64,000 nucleotides of DNA from Paenibacillus caseinilyticus (GCF_027533645.1 NZ_JAQAGY010000007.1:124001-188000); one strand, 5' to 3'. Shown: positions 17,192-26,685, counted from the stretch's first letter. Program-made: numbers and translations. Notes: generated from the letters alone by a model not told the origin.

Positions 17192-19573
17192 TTACAGATC
17201 ACCAAAGTCAAAATCGTTAAGTTCATCGATCTTCCCTCTCTCCTCTTCCGTCAGCGGCTCCTGCAGCGCCTCTGGGGCCTCGCCGCCCTCCGTACCCCAC
17301 AGCATGCCGAGCAGCTCGGCGGCCGCAGCCTTCTCGCTGCGCTCGAAAGACCCGAAGGCCCGTCTCAAGAAAACAAGCGACCGGCGGAAAGGTTCGGGCT
17401 CAAGCGAAGCGATGTATTCGTCGAGCTGCTGCCATAGATCGGTGCGCGACAGCAGCGCATACCGGTTGCGCATCGACAGCCCTTCGAACCAGCCCGCGCC
17501 GAGATCCGCAGGGATCCCCGGAGACAGACGGCGCGAGACTTCCCGCGAGCACTGCTCCGCGGTAACGAGACTCCGCTCGAGCAGGATGCCGAACGCGAAT
17601 CCCGAGAGCTTCGCGTTGCGGTCATCCCGCGAGGCGAGCTCCTGCAGCTTGGCCGTCCACTGCCCGTCGTCGACGAGCCCATGGTGATCCTGCGAGATGC
17701 GGTGCATCGCGTTCATCGCGTTCAGGATGCCGCCGGACGCCTCCTCGCTGCAGAGCGCCGCGTCGTTCAGCAGCAGTGTGCCGCGCAGGAACAGCTGCGA
17801 GAGCAAGGGCTCAAGCGTCCCGGTGCGCACCCGGCGCAGATCCCCGTAGCCGATGATGACGGACAGCTTGGCAGCGGCCGCCGCCACGGGAGCGAAGCTG
17901 CCCGCATCCGCCGCCAGCCCCTGCAGCGTGACCCGCCCAGCCTCCATCGCTTCGGGCAGGCCGCATTCGCAGGCGGCCTGGATCAGCTCCGACGCTTCGG
18001 CCAGGTCCGTGCAGCCCTGGAGCCGCTCCGCCAGCTCGAAGGCGCAGGCCAGCTCGACCGTCTCGCCCTTCAGCGTGGCTTCCACCGCCCGGATCTCTGC
18101 CTCGGGCGTCCACTGGAGCACCCAATGTTCCGCCCAGGTTGCGGCATTTTGGCGCACCCGCTGCTTCTGCGCAAACGGAATCTCGAGCAGGCGCAGCCGG
18201 TGCAGGAACGTCGAACGGTGCAGATCCAGGTAGGCGGCTTCCTCCGTCTTGACCCGGCGGTTCTCCCGCAGGTCGAGCTCCAGATCCGCGGCTACGGCAC
18301 TCTTGTACTTCTCTAGCTTGAGCCGCTTCAAGTGGCGGTTCATATCGTCTTGAACCGGCGTCTGCGAGACGCCTTCCGGGAGCTCGCCGATCCGGGTGCC
18401 GATATCGGCATGAGCCAGCGCTTCGGCCACAGGAGCCAGCTCGCCGTAGCCGAAGCTGACTACGGCAGCATCCCGCAGCTCGCTCCAGGTCGGCTGGGCG
18501 GCCCCCCGCAGCGACGCCAGAGCCTCCGCCAGCCGGACCGCTTCGATGACGGCAGCCGTGGAGCGGTACGTCCCCGCCTCCCGCAGTCTTCCCGCGACGC
18601 CGGCCAGGTACAGGGCCGGCAGTCCGCGCAGGTCTTCCCGCTGGAGCTGCTGCCACATCTGTTCGAAATAAGCGGGAGCGGGGTTACCGGCTCCGTAGCC
18701 CGAATGCGACGAGAGCTTATAGTAGGAGTAAGGCATCAGGGTCAGCTTCGTCCGCGTATGCGGCAGCAGGGCATCCTCCTCCCCGGACAGGGGAGGAAGC
18801 TCCGGCGTCAGTCCCGTCACGTGATAGGCTCCCGTCACGACGACGATCCGCTCCGGCGGGATGCCGTCGTCAATCACACGCCGGATGCGGCTGCGCATAT
18901 AGGCTTCCCGCAGCGTGTTGACGGAAGCTTCATGAGGATCGGCCTCCCGCTCTTCCTCCTGCAGCAGCCCCCGCATCTCCGACGAGAAGCGGGCAACCGC
19001 CACGCGGTATCCTTCCCTGCCGCTCTGATGCTCGAAGTGACGCTCCCAGTAGCTCTCGTAATCCGGCTCTCCCGCCAGCTCCGCCACCCGCTGGTACAGC
19101 GTCTGTCCACGCCGGTGGAACATCCGGCGCTTTCCTTCCGGCGCCTCCCCAAACTCCTCCGACTCTCCGCCGCCGGCCTCTTCCCCGGGTTCATCCGCGT
19201 ACGGGCCGGGTCTCATGGCATACAAGGGGACGGATGCCGTCGTGGGCAGGTCGATGAATTCGGCCCGGGCGTCATGCTCGGCCGCCCACAAGAGCGCCTG
19301 ATATTCCGGCGAATACGAGGCGAAGGGGAAGAGCAGCGTGCGCACCGGCACCTGATCCGTATAGGCCAGGATAGCGACCGGCGGCTTCACCCCGGGCCGC
19401 AGGAGGTCCGGGATGAGGCCGGTGGCATCGGCGGGGCCTTCCACCAGAACGGCGAGCGGCTTCACTTCGTCCAGCAGCCGGCGCAGATGGGAAGCGCCCG
19501 CCGGGGACAGATGGCGGATCCCGAACACATGAATCTGGCCTTCCCGGGATCCCGTCTTCGGAACCGGACTCAT
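17192..19573 (-). CDS. DUF5682 family protein (ChaN/TraB-like motifs)
   Basis: 793 residues from the ATG at 19573, whose ATGA overlaps the MoxR stop; GGGAG is 8 bases upstream. I recognise the DUF5682 family from the N-terminus. Residues ~15-50 read HVFGIRHLSPAGASHL then PLAVLVEGPADA, and further on comes RIVVVTGAYHVTGL. GxxH, a following Glu and a later GAxH are the pattern of the TraB/ChaN/erythromycin-esterase-like fold, which can bind metal; this is my inference. The C-terminal ~400 residues are helical and Leu/Ala/Glu-rich. Many Arg-Glu pairs and no membrane segment suggest a cytosolic effector or scaffold. It always sits between the ATPase and VWA genes in such operons, as far as I recall. 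Confidence 0.8.
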   Translation of the reverse strand: MSPVPKTGSREGQIHVFGIRHLSPAGASHLRRLLDEVKPLAVLVEGPADATGLIPDLLRPGVKPPVAILAYTDQVPVRTLLFPFASYSPEYQALLWAAEHDARAEFIDLPTTASVPLYAMRPGPYADEPGEEAGGGESEEFGEAPEGKRRMFHRRGQTLYQRVAELAGEPDYESYWERHFEHQSGREGYRVAVARFSSEMRGLLQEEEREADPHEASVNTLREAYMRSRIRRVIDDGIPPERIVVVTGAYHVTGLTPELPPLSGEEDALLPHTRTKLTLMPYSYYKLSSHSGYGAGNPAPAYFEQMWQQLQREDLRGLPALYLAGVAGRLREAGTYRSTAAVIEAVRLAEALASLRGAAQPTWSELRDAAVVSFGYGELAPVAEALAHADIGTRIGELPEGVSQTPVQDDMNRHLKRLKLEKYKSAVAADLELDLRENRRVKTEEAAYLDLHRSTFLHRLRLLEIPFAQKQRVRQNAATWAEHWVLQWTPEAEIRAVEATLKGETVELACAFELAERLQGCTDLAEASELIQAACECGLPEAMEAGRVTLQGLAADAGSFAPVAAAAAKLSVIIGYGDLRRVRTGTLEPLLSQLFLRGTLLLNDAALCSEEASGGILNAMNAMHRISQDHHGLVDDGQWTAKLQELASRDDRNAKLSGFAFGILLERSLVTAEQCSREVSRRLSPGIPADLGAGWFEGLSMRNRYALLSRTDLWQQLDEYIASLEPEPFRRSLVFLRRAFGSFERSEKAAAAELLGMLWGTEGGEAPEALQEPLTEEERGKIDELNDFDFGDL

Positions 19574-20661
19574 CCGTTCATCTCCCGGCATGCGCTGTAG
19601 AGGCTCCGCCATTCCGAGCCGCGCTTCTTCATGACGTTCTCGAGATACTCTTTCCATACGCCGCTGTCCTTGTCCTCATCCTTGACGATGGCGCCCTGCA
19701 GCCCTGCGGCCAGATCCTCCGCCTGGATCGTTCCGCTGCCGAAGGAAGCGGCGAGCGCCATCCCGCCGGTCAGCAGGGAGATCGCCTCTGCCGTCGAGAG
19801 CACGCCGCTCGGCGCCTTCACCTTCTCCTTGCTGTCGAGCGTAGCCCCGCTGCGCAGCTCGCGGAAGATCGTCACGACTTTGCGTACGGCTTCCTCTTCG
19901 GGGAGAGCTGCCTTCAGCTCGTAATTCGCGGCAATCTCGCCGACCCGCTTGCGGACGATCGCGACTTCCGTCTCGAGATCCGCCGGGGATGGAAGCACGA
20001 TAATGTTGAACCGCCGCTTCAGTGCGGCGGACATGTCGTTGACCCCGCGGTCGCGCGTGTTGGCCGTGGCGATGATCGAGAAGCCCCGCTCGGCCGGCAG
20101 TTCACGGGCCAGCTGCGGGATCGAGATCGTCTTCTCCGAGAGGATGGAGATCAGCGCATCCTGCACCTCGGACGCGCAGCGGGAGATCTCCTCGAAGCGG
20201 GCAATCCCGCCGCCTTCCATCGCCCGGTAGATCGGGCTCTTGATCAGGGCGCTGTCCGACGGGCCGCCGGCGAGCAGCATAGCATAGTTCCACGAGTAGC
20301 GGATCTGCTCTTCGCTCGTGCCCGCCGTTCCTTGGATAACCTTGGAAGAATCGCCGTGTATGGCTGCGGTCAAATTCTCGGACAGCCACGACTTGGCCGT
20401 GCCGGGCTCGCCGATGAGCAGCAGCGCGCGGTCAGTAAGCAGCGTGGCGATGGCGATCTCCACCAGCCGTTGATGCCCGATATACTTGGGCGTGATAACC
20501 GTGTTGCCGGCTTTGCCGCCGATAATATAGGTAAGAACGGCCCGCGGAGAGAGCTGCCAGCCTGCCGGTCTCGGATCCTTGTCCGCCGCTTTCAGCGCTT
20601 CCAGCTCTGCGGCATACAGCCGCTCCGCCGGCAGGCGCAGTACATTGTTCGTTTCACTCAT
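19570..20661 (-). CDS. MoxR-type AAA+ ATPase
   Basis: 363 residues. Walker A is LLIGEPGTAKSWLSE (residues ~81-95). The Walker B region reads ARFEEISRCASEVQDALISILSE. Sensor 1 is FSIIATANTRDRGVNDMSAALKRRFN, containing the arginine-finger region. The N-terminus carries a ~60-residue extension. These are MoxR/RavA-class AAA+ proteins, which act as chaperone-like remodellers with a VWA partner; that partner is encoded two genes downstream. The gene overlaps its neighbours on both sides by 4 bases (ATGA), so the operon is strictly coupled. All catalytic motifs look intact. Confidence 0.9.
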   Translation of the reverse strand: MSETNNVLRLPAERLYAAELEALKAADKDPRPAGWQLSPRAVLTYIIGGKAGNTVITPKYIGHQRLVEIAIATLLTDRALLLIGEPGTAKSWLSENLTAAIHGDSSKVIQGTAGTSEEQIRYSWNYAMLLAGGPSDSALIKSPIYRAMEGGGIARFEEISRCASEVQDALISILSEKTISIPQLARELPAERGFSIIATANTRDRGVNDMSAALKRRFNIIVLPSPADLETEVAIVRKRVGEIAANYELKAALPEEEAVRKVVTIFRELRSGATLDSKEKVKAPSGVLSTAEAISLLTGGMALAASFGSGTIQAEDLAAGLQGAIVKDEDKDSGVWKEYLENVMKKRGSEWRSLYSACREMNG

Positions 20662-22463
20662 AAGTTGATTTCCGCTCCTTTGTGGTCATCGGCTTGGAGG
20701 TCTTGTCCCTTGTTCTGCAGGGCTTGCGCGGCCTCTACCAGCGACCGCCGCACGCCTTCATTCGTGGCCAGCCCGGCCAGCCCTTCAATCCTTCCCGCAT
20801 AACTTGCCGGAAGCTCCTGCACCAGCCTCAACAGATCATGCTCGATATACCACCAGGCGCTCGAACCGGCCCGCTGCTCCAGCCGCTGCTCCAGCACCCT
20901 TATCAGCGCTTCCGGCGCTTCCTCATGCCGCATACGCTTCAAAGTGCTCAGCAGCAGGGCAGGATAGTTCACCCGCTTGCCTTGGTCCGCCTGCAGCTTC
21001 GCCAGGATATAAGAAGTGACCTCCGGATCAGGGGCATCCGGGGCGAACCGGCACACGAGCTCCTCGTCGTCGTTGGCAATGAACAAGGGCAGCCAGCGGG
21101 GATCCCATGTGTAAGTGCCTGCAGCTTCCCCAGTCCGTATGGCGGGATCGTCCAGATGGGCGGAGTGCTGCCTGATCGTGTGGAGCAGCTGCATGCGCTT
21201 CGGGGAGCTGCCGTATTGCAGGTAAGGCGAGAACCGGTCATAGAGCTCGCCCGGCGACAGCGTCCGCAGCGCCGCCAGCACAGAGTACGAGAGATGCAGC
21301 CCGCTCCACTTGCGGTGCAGTCCTTCTACGAAGCCCAAGGTGGCGGGGCCGCCCTGCTCCAGCAGCGCCAGTGCCGCTTCCTCCTGGCTCTCTTCGGTCT
21401 CCTTCACCATAAAGCCCGGCGTATCCAGCAGCTTCTGCAAGAATTGCCGTACCTCTTCTCCCTGCTTGACACTCAAGCACGATATGGCGGCAGCCATCCG
21501 CTCCACGAGCGTCTCCTCCGGCTTGCTTTCCTCCCGGAACTGCCCGAGCAGCTCTTCGGCATAGGAGATAACCCTCGCCGTCAGCCCCGGCTCGGCGCAC
21601 TTGCGGATCGGCTCGACCGCAAGCTCAGGGTCCTTGGCGGAGGTCAGCTCCTCAAGCAGCCGGTCCGCAGCCTGAACGGTGGCCAAGCGGGACAGAGCAA
21701 GCAGCGCCGCCTCCCGAAGATCCTTCCGGCGGCTCTGCGAGGCCTCCAGCACGACATCCTCCTGCTCCGGGTAGCCGCCGAGAATCGTGACCGCAGCGAT
21801 GCGCAGCTCCGGCGCCCCTTCCGCCAAGGCCCTAAGATACAGGGACGGATCCGCTGCCCCCCGTATACCATGGATGCAGTGCAGCTTGCGCGCCTCGGCC
21901 CTGCCTCCCTCCAGGTCCAGACGCTGCAGCAGCAGCGGCTCCGCCCGTTCACCGATGGAAGGGATCACCTTGGTCTGTATGAAGTCGGCGATCTCCGTGT
22001 AGGTATCTCCGAGCGCGTCCACAGCCGGCAGATGGGTCCGGATATCCCCGAACATCCCTTCCTGATAGGCGCTCTGCACGACCTCGAGCCGGCCTGGCCC
22101 CCGCTCCGTCAGCGCGTCGATCAGCGGCTTCAGCTTGCGGTACGGCACGGGCGTCTCCCCGGTGGGGTGCTCCGCCGGTGTCTCGATCAGCTCGCCGGCT
22201 GCTTCCGTCCTTCCCTGCGTGTAGAGCACCGCATGCAGCAGGGTCCCGAGCTCCAACAGCCGGCCGGCGGCCTCTTCCGCGTCTGCGTCCAGCAGCGCCT
22301 GCACGCCCTCCGACAGCTTGGCGAATATGGGCGCGGAGCCTCCCAGCTTCTCCAGCTGCGCCTGCATGGCTCGCAGCCGCAGATCGCCCCGGGCCAGCCC
22401 GCTTCCCGCAATAAAGAGCCTGCGTACTTCCCCGTGCAGCTCTGACAGCACTTGTATACTCAT
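20658..22463 (-). CDS. HEAT-like repeat protein of MoxR operon
   Basis: 601 residues, GAGGAG 11 bases before the ATG. Sequence is almost wholly helical with repeated pairs of the HEAT/armadillo type, e.g. ELRIAAVTILGGYPEQEDVVLEA, DLREAALLALSRLATVQAADRL and DPELAVEPIRKCAEPGLTARVI. No enzymatic motif, signal peptide or membrane helix is visible. Repeat solenoids of this sort are protein-docking platforms, so it may recruit substrate to, or scaffold, the ATPase/VWA pair (inference). The stop overlaps the MoxR start by 4 bases. The gene follows the SWIM gene by 45 bases. Confidence 0.75.
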   Translation of the reverse strand: MSIQVLSELHGEVRRLFIAGSGLARGDLRLRAMQAQLEKLGGSAPIFAKLSEGVQALLDADAEEAAGRLLELGTLLHAVLYTQGRTEAAGELIETPAEHPTGETPVPYRKLKPLIDALTERGPGRLEVVQSAYQEGMFGDIRTHLPAVDALGDTYTEIADFIQTKVIPSIGERAEPLLLQRLDLEGGRAEARKLHCIHGIRGAADPSLYLRALAEGAPELRIAAVTILGGYPEQEDVVLEASQSRRKDLREAALLALSRLATVQAADRLLEELTSAKDPELAVEPIRKCAEPGLTARVISYAEELLGQFREESKPEETLVERMAAAISCLSVKQGEEVRQFLQKLLDTPGFMVKETEESQEEAALALLEQGGPATLGFVEGLHRKWSGLHLSYSVLAALRTLSPGELYDRFSPYLQYGSSPKRMQLLHTIRQHSAHLDDPAIRTGEAAGTYTWDPRWLPLFIANDDEELVCRFAPDAPDPEVTSYILAKLQADQGKRVNYPALLLSTLKRMRHEEAPEALIRVLEQRLEQRAGSSAWWYIEHDLLRLVQELPASYAGRIEGLAGLATNEGVRRSLVEAAQALQNKGQDLQADDHKGAEINL

Positions 22464-22508
22464 GTTCCCGTCGACTCCTCTTCTTGGATGTAGGATGATG
22501 TAGGATGG

Positions 22509-23948
22509 CTAATAGACAAGACGGATAACGCCGCCGCCGGACAGGACGCTCAGCGGGTGTGCCAGCAGCCGGCCCGTACTCCAGTCGTGGCTGAACATCA
22601 CGAGCATCACTCCGCCGCGTGTCAGCGTGACATCAAGCTGGGCCAGCAGCGCGGTGCCGGCACCTCCGGGCTGTCCGGAATCCGTCAGCACGAGCCTCTT
22701 GCCCTGCTCGTCCTCGATCACCCAGCTGTCCTCCACCTTGCCGAGTCCGGCATAATGCAGCAGCAGAACCGGATGCTTGTCCGCAAGCGGATTCTTGAGC
22801 TGGTTTTTGACCGTCTTGGCGGCTTCCGTATACGAACGGCAGGCATGTCCCCGGATCCGCTCGAAGTCGGACGGCTGCGCCGCACGCATCGTCATGTCCT
22901 CCCACCGGATGCGGCGGTTGATCCCGCCCGGATACAAGAACAGCTCCCGGGTCTGCACGACTGCCGAGACCGTATCGTCTTCCTTGATATATTTGGCGGC
23001 ACGGAACGGCCTGTAATGACGCGTCGCGCCGATGCGGCCGCCGGCCGGTTCGATCCAGAAGCCTTCATCCACATACTCCCCGCGCGCCGGATCCGGGTAG
23101 GAACGGAAAGCGAGCTGCAGCAGCTCGGCGTCCCGCTCCACGAGCCCCAGCTCTCTGAGTTCGGCGAGCTGCCACGCATGGCCGAGCCACTCCTCGAGCG
23201 GCGTCTGCGTCTCCATCGGCAGCTCTGGATCCTCCGCCCGGGACCGCAGGTATTCCCGGCTGCGCTTCACCAGGGAGTGCAGCACGGTCAGCCGGTCGAT
23301 GACCTCCGTGTATACTTTCTCCCGCTCCGCAGCGTCCGAGAGCAGGTCAAGCAGCTCCCGGAAGGCCGACTGAACCCCCGGAATATAATAGTTCCCGAGC
23401 TCCTTGGCTTGGCCGCTGAGCAGCTTCAAGGTACCCGCATCCAGGGAAGCCAGCCCGTGCTGAACCGTCTGCTTCACCAGTTTCTCCAGCAGATCGATGC
23501 CCTCAAGCTGGGCCTTTCGCTTCTTGGCCAGCGCCGCTTTGCCGGTCTTTCGTTTGGCCGGGGCGGCTTCGCCCGCAGCAGCGGTTTCTTTCTTTTTCTC
23601 CTCGCGCTTGTCCGCCTTCTCCCGCTTGTCCGATATATCTGCCGGGAGCTCCTCTATCGTGAACGTCTGGCCGGAGGTGTACGCATACATCAGGCCGAGG
23701 ATATGCTTGCATGGAAACTGGCGGCTCGGGCAGGAGCAGCGGTATACCGGGCTGTCCTCCTTGATCCAATCGGCCGAGCACCGGTATGGCTCTTTGCCGC
23801 TTCCCTTGCATTCCCCGAAGAGCAGCGTCCCGTCCTCGGTGCGGCACAGTTGGGTAAAGCTTTTCTTACGAACCAGGTCTTTGCCGTTCTTGATGGCTGC
23901 CGCATTCAGTGCGGCCGAATCCACGTAGGCTTCCGTAATCGCTATCAT
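22509..23948 (-). CDS. SWIM zinc-finger protein, first gene of MoxR operon
   Basis: 479 residues, AAGGAG 10 bases before the ATG. The SWIM finger CSCPSRQFPCKHILGLMYAY (CxCx6CxH, residues ~71-90) is intact and predicted to bind zinc and nucleic acid or protein. After it comes a Lys/Glu/Ala-rich, low-complexity linker (KREKADKREEKKKE ... KRKTGKAALAKKRK), probably disordered and nucleic-acid-binding. The remainder is a globular domain of unknown type. It leads the five-gene operon and may act as its recognition component (inference). The 132-base gap upstream to the YcdB/YcdC gene holds the likely promoter. Confidence 0.85.
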   Translation of the reverse strand: MIAITEAYVDSAALNAAAIKNGKDLVRKKSFTQLCRTEDGTLLFGECKGSGKEPYRCSADWIKEDSPVYRCSCPSRQFPCKHILGLMYAYTSGQTFTIEELPADISDKREKADKREEKKKETAAAGEAAPAKRKTGKAALAKKRKAQLEGIDLLEKLVKQTVQHGLASLDAGTLKLLSGQAKELGNYYIPGVQSAFRELLDLLSDAAEREKVYTEVIDRLTVLHSLVKRSREYLRSRAEDPELPMETQTPLEEWLGHAWQLAELRELGLVERDAELLQLAFRSYPDPARGEYVDEGFWIEPAGGRIGATRHYRPFRAAKYIKEDDTVSAVVQTRELFLYPGGINRRIRWEDMTMRAAQPSDFERIRGHACRSYTEAAKTVKNQLKNPLADKHPVLLLHYAGLGKVEDSWVIEDEQGKRLVLTDSGQPGGAGTALLAQLDVTLTRGGVMLVMFSHDWSTGRLLAHPLSVLSGGGVIRLVY

Positions 23949-24080
23949 GTTGTCGCTGCTCCTTACGTTTTTTCAATATAGAAGTAACCCTGTGGAAAAA
24001 GAAAATGGTTGCTAGAGAAGAGTTCCACACTCGGCGCGGGATTTCCTTTTTTACTTGCCCAAAGCTTCGGAGCAACCAAC

Positions 24081-25742
24081 CTATATCAACTTCAGGGGTT
24101 GGTCCCAGAGGAGCCGGCCGGTTATCGCATCGATATACCGTAGGCCCTGTCTATGGCTGAGACTGTAGGGCAGATCATCCCCTCCGGTGGCGGGCTTATA
24201 CAGCAGGCGGTAGTACGGGCGGTCCTCCTCCCGTCCCCCCGACCATTCGAGCCGCACCCTCAGCTGCTCCGAATACAGCCAGAACGCCTCTTCCGGGGTA
24301 AGGACGGGATGAGCGTCCAGCTCCTTGATTTCGTTGATGGCAGCATGGGATACGCCCATATAGAGGGTGACTTCCCCGGTAACCGCACTGACTGCTATCG
24401 TAACGCTTTCGTGGTTCACCGAACAGCCGTGGACATGGACGGGCAGCTGAAAGCGTTCGTGCGTGCGCGGCTTCTCCTCCGGTTCATCGGTGTCTCTCTC
24501 GAGCTGGAGGCAATCTTCGTACCCCGGAAAAAACCGGTCCAGAAACTGACACGCCTTCTCCCAGCATTCTGCCCTGCTTAGCACGGGTTGTCCGTCTTTC
24601 TCGTGTATCGGCCGAAAGAGGCCGGTCAGCAGCCCTGTGGACTTCTCTACGGAATACATCACCGTGCCGCGTAAACTGCCCAGCCCCTTGCCCCATTTGC
24701 GCTTCATATAGGCGTCTGCGCTCAGCGGATCCTTCTCGTCCGGTTCATCGGCATCGTTCATTTCACTCAGCGGCACATAGGACAACTTGATTGAGTCTCC
24801 AAGGTCCCTCTGCTTCTCCAGCGTAAAATAGGCCCTGTCTATCCCTAGAGCGTCCTCCCAATACGCGGGATCGAACGTACCGGTCTGCTGGATGCGGTTT
24901 GGCTGCCCTTTCCCCTGTTCTTCATCCCCATTCCGATTCCCGGCAGCATATTCGCGAGGGGGAAGCGGGTCGCTCGGAGGCATGACGTAATGCTCCCTCG
25001 CATGCAAGTCCTCGCCCGTAACGGCATCGATGAATCGGTACGAGGGTACCGGGTCATAGACCAGCCGGTAATGGTCTTCCCTCCCCTCCAGATCGAATGT
25101 CGGCGCATAGAGCGAAGCCCAAATCAGCTCCATAGACAGTTCGCCCAGGATTTTATCGCGGACCTGCTCCGCCGGGGCGATGGAGGAGGGCCATACCGGC
25201 CTCTCCAGCTTCGGCCGCCGATAGCCTTCCCACTGGTAGTCTACGATCTCGAGGCCGGCATCCAGGACCAGCCTGCAGCCCGTATCCGGAAGGGGCAGGC
25301 CGCCCGCTTCTTCCCTGTAGGTGAGATACCAGCGCGTTCTCCCCTGTTCCGTATGAACGAAGGTCAGAGAGGCATACTCCGGGGCATGAAGCCGAACGAA
25401 CGCATCCGCTCTGGACCGCAGCTCTTCGGATGCAGCCTCTCCGGCGTTCATAAGGGAAGGAGCTGGAGCATCGCTAGTGTCGGTGCTATCGAGGGAGTCT
25501 GCAGCATCGGGGGAATCTGCAGCATCATCCCGGCTTATCTTAAGACGCGTCAACCGGCCGGTTTCCAGACACAGCGAGACTTCCACTTCATTCTCTTTGT
25601 TACCCGGGTCCACCCAAATAAAAGCCCTCTCGGGCGGGGCGGATCTTTGCGTCCTCGTATCCTCCATTTGCAGGCTGTAGCCCTGCGGTACCTTCCCGAT
25701 CGCTTCGGCCTTACGGCGCAGCTCGTCTGCATGCATCGGCAT
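24081..25742 (-). CDS. YcdB/YcdC-domain (DUF4901) protein
   Basis: 553 residues, GGAGG 6 bases before the ATG. Repeating blocks with the pattern of YcdB/YcdC domains are present: RFIDAVTGEDL, YRLVYDPVPSYRFID, TIAVSAVTGEVTLYMG and YSLSHRQGLRYIDAITGRLL, i.e. PepSY-like strands ending in a D/T-A-x-TG turn. There is no signal peptide, unlike many secreted relatives. An acidic low-complexity stretch (DDAADSPDAADSLDSTDTSD) lies near residue 75-95. Function unknown. It is transcribed toward the SWIM operon but separated by 132 bases, so membership in that operon is doubtful. Confidence 0.75.
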   Translation of the reverse strand: MPMHADELRRKAEAIGKVPQGYSLQMEDTRTQRSAPPERAFIWVDPGNKENEVEVSLCLETGRLTRLKISRDDAADSPDAADSLDSTDTSDAPAPSLMNAGEAASEELRSRADAFVRLHAPEYASLTFVHTEQGRTRWYLTYREEAGGLPLPDTGCRLVLDAGLEIVDYQWEGYRRPKLERPVWPSSIAPAEQVRDKILGELSMELIWASLYAPTFDLEGREDHYRLVYDPVPSYRFIDAVTGEDLHAREHYVMPPSDPLPPREYAAGNRNGDEEQGKGQPNRIQQTGTFDPAYWEDALGIDRAYFTLEKQRDLGDSIKLSYVPLSEMNDADEPDEKDPLSADAYMKRKWGKGLGSLRGTVMYSVEKSTGLLTGLFRPIHEKDGQPVLSRAECWEKACQFLDRFFPGYEDCLQLERDTDEPEEKPRTHERFQLPVHVHGCSVNHESVTIAVSAVTGEVTLYMGVSHAAINEIKELDAHPVLTPEEAFWLYSEQLRVRLEWSGGREEDRPYYRLLYKPATGGDDLPYSLSHRQGLRYIDAITGRLLWDQPLKLI

Positions 25743-25956
25743 GGCTTCCTCCTCCTCTATCGACCCCGCAATAATCTAGCAATATATGGTATATTCTAGC
25801 ATGTCCCTGCACAGCGTTACCACCTTGCGAGTTCTTATGCCGGTCGAATGGCAGCGGCGTTCACACACACCGCTCTCCGCTCCGCTGGGAACGAGAACGC
25901 TCGCATCCAGTCATGTGTGCTTGCTGCTCGCCGTCTCCGTCCCCATCCCCTCCCGG

Positions 25957-25990
25957 AAAAAACAAAAAAGCTCTCCCCGGGTGGGAAAGC
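25957..25990 (-). terminator. Terminator of the 26 kb TetR gene
   Basis: GCTTTCCC pairs with GGGGAGAGC (one G-U), then TTTTTTGTTTTTT on the minus strand. It lies about 80-115 bases past the stop at 26073. Confidence 0.75.
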
Positions 25991-26072
25991 TCTCCCTTCT
26001 CTTCCAATTCCAGCATTGGTTTTGCGCGCTAGCTTCACGGGCCGGCATCGATTTGAGGCACTTGCTGCCACG

Positions 26073-26669
26073 TTATGGATTCAGCATCCGGTCCTCGATG
26101 TACTGGGCTACATGACCCGCGCAGTGACGAATGTATTTGCTGTCGTCATATAATTTGCTCAGCATAAGGCCGCCTTCGATCAATGCGATCAGATAGCTGC
26201 AGACCTCCCCCGGGGAGAGGTCTGCTCTGAATTCTTTACTTTCCATACCTTCGGTAATGATCCCGGTTAACTTCTCCATCATTATAGTCATCGCCTGTTG
26301 GGCCCGCTCTTTGAGCAGAGGGTGACTATCGTCGCTTTCGACGGCGGTATTCAGGATCGGGCAGCCTCCCTCCAGCGTGTCGGTCTCAACGAGATTCAAA
26401 TAAACATGGCAGATGGCCATCAGCTTTTCTTTGGAATCGGCCGCTTCCTCCAAGGCATTCGCCAGGAGACGAAGCACCTTCGAGAACGAATAATCAAAGG
26501 CGGCAAGCGCAATCTCGTCTTTGTTCTGAAAATGATTGTAAATTCCGCCCTTGCGGATGCCGCAGCGGTCCATAATATCGGACAGGGAAGCACCGGCATA
26601 TCCCTTCGTATTGAACAAACCGGCCGATTCGCGGATGATATGTTCTTTGGTCATTTGGCCCTTGCGCAT
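26073..26669 (-). CDS. TetR/AcrR-family regulator, divergent from hydrolase
   Basis: 198 residues. The N-terminal DNA-binding domain is typical: TKEHIIRESAGLFNTKGYAGASLSDI and CGIRKGGIYNHFQNKDEIALAAFDY. The C-terminal part matches the TetR_C class of YfiR/NemR-like repressors (VETDTLEGGCPILNTAVESDD, with a Cys that could sense electrophiles). It is divergently transcribed from the alpha/beta hydrolase; two copies of AGACCG-NN-CGGTAT lie between them and are the likely operators. A copy of the dispersed repeat sits directly upstream of the start. Confidence 0.88.
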   Translation of the reverse strand: MRKGQMTKEHIIRESAGLFNTKGYAGASLSDIMDRCGIRKGGIYNHFQNKDEIALAAFDYSFSKVLRLLANALEEAADSKEKLMAICHVYLNLVETDTLEGGCPILNTAVESDDSHPLLKERAQQAMTIMMEKLTGIITEGMESKEFRADLSPGEVCSYLIALIEGGLMLSKLYDDSKYIRHCAGHVAQYIEDRMLNP

Positions 26670-26685
26670 GATCAGCCCTCCACAA

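Noticed and set aside
20682..22445. A 587-codon plus-strand frame opposite the HEAT-like gene
   Set aside because: Antisense shadow with Arg/Gln/Leu-rich composition typical of reversed GC-rich coding sequence. Similar shadows at 22557-23981, 18332-19600 and 35380-36693 were dropped for the same reason.
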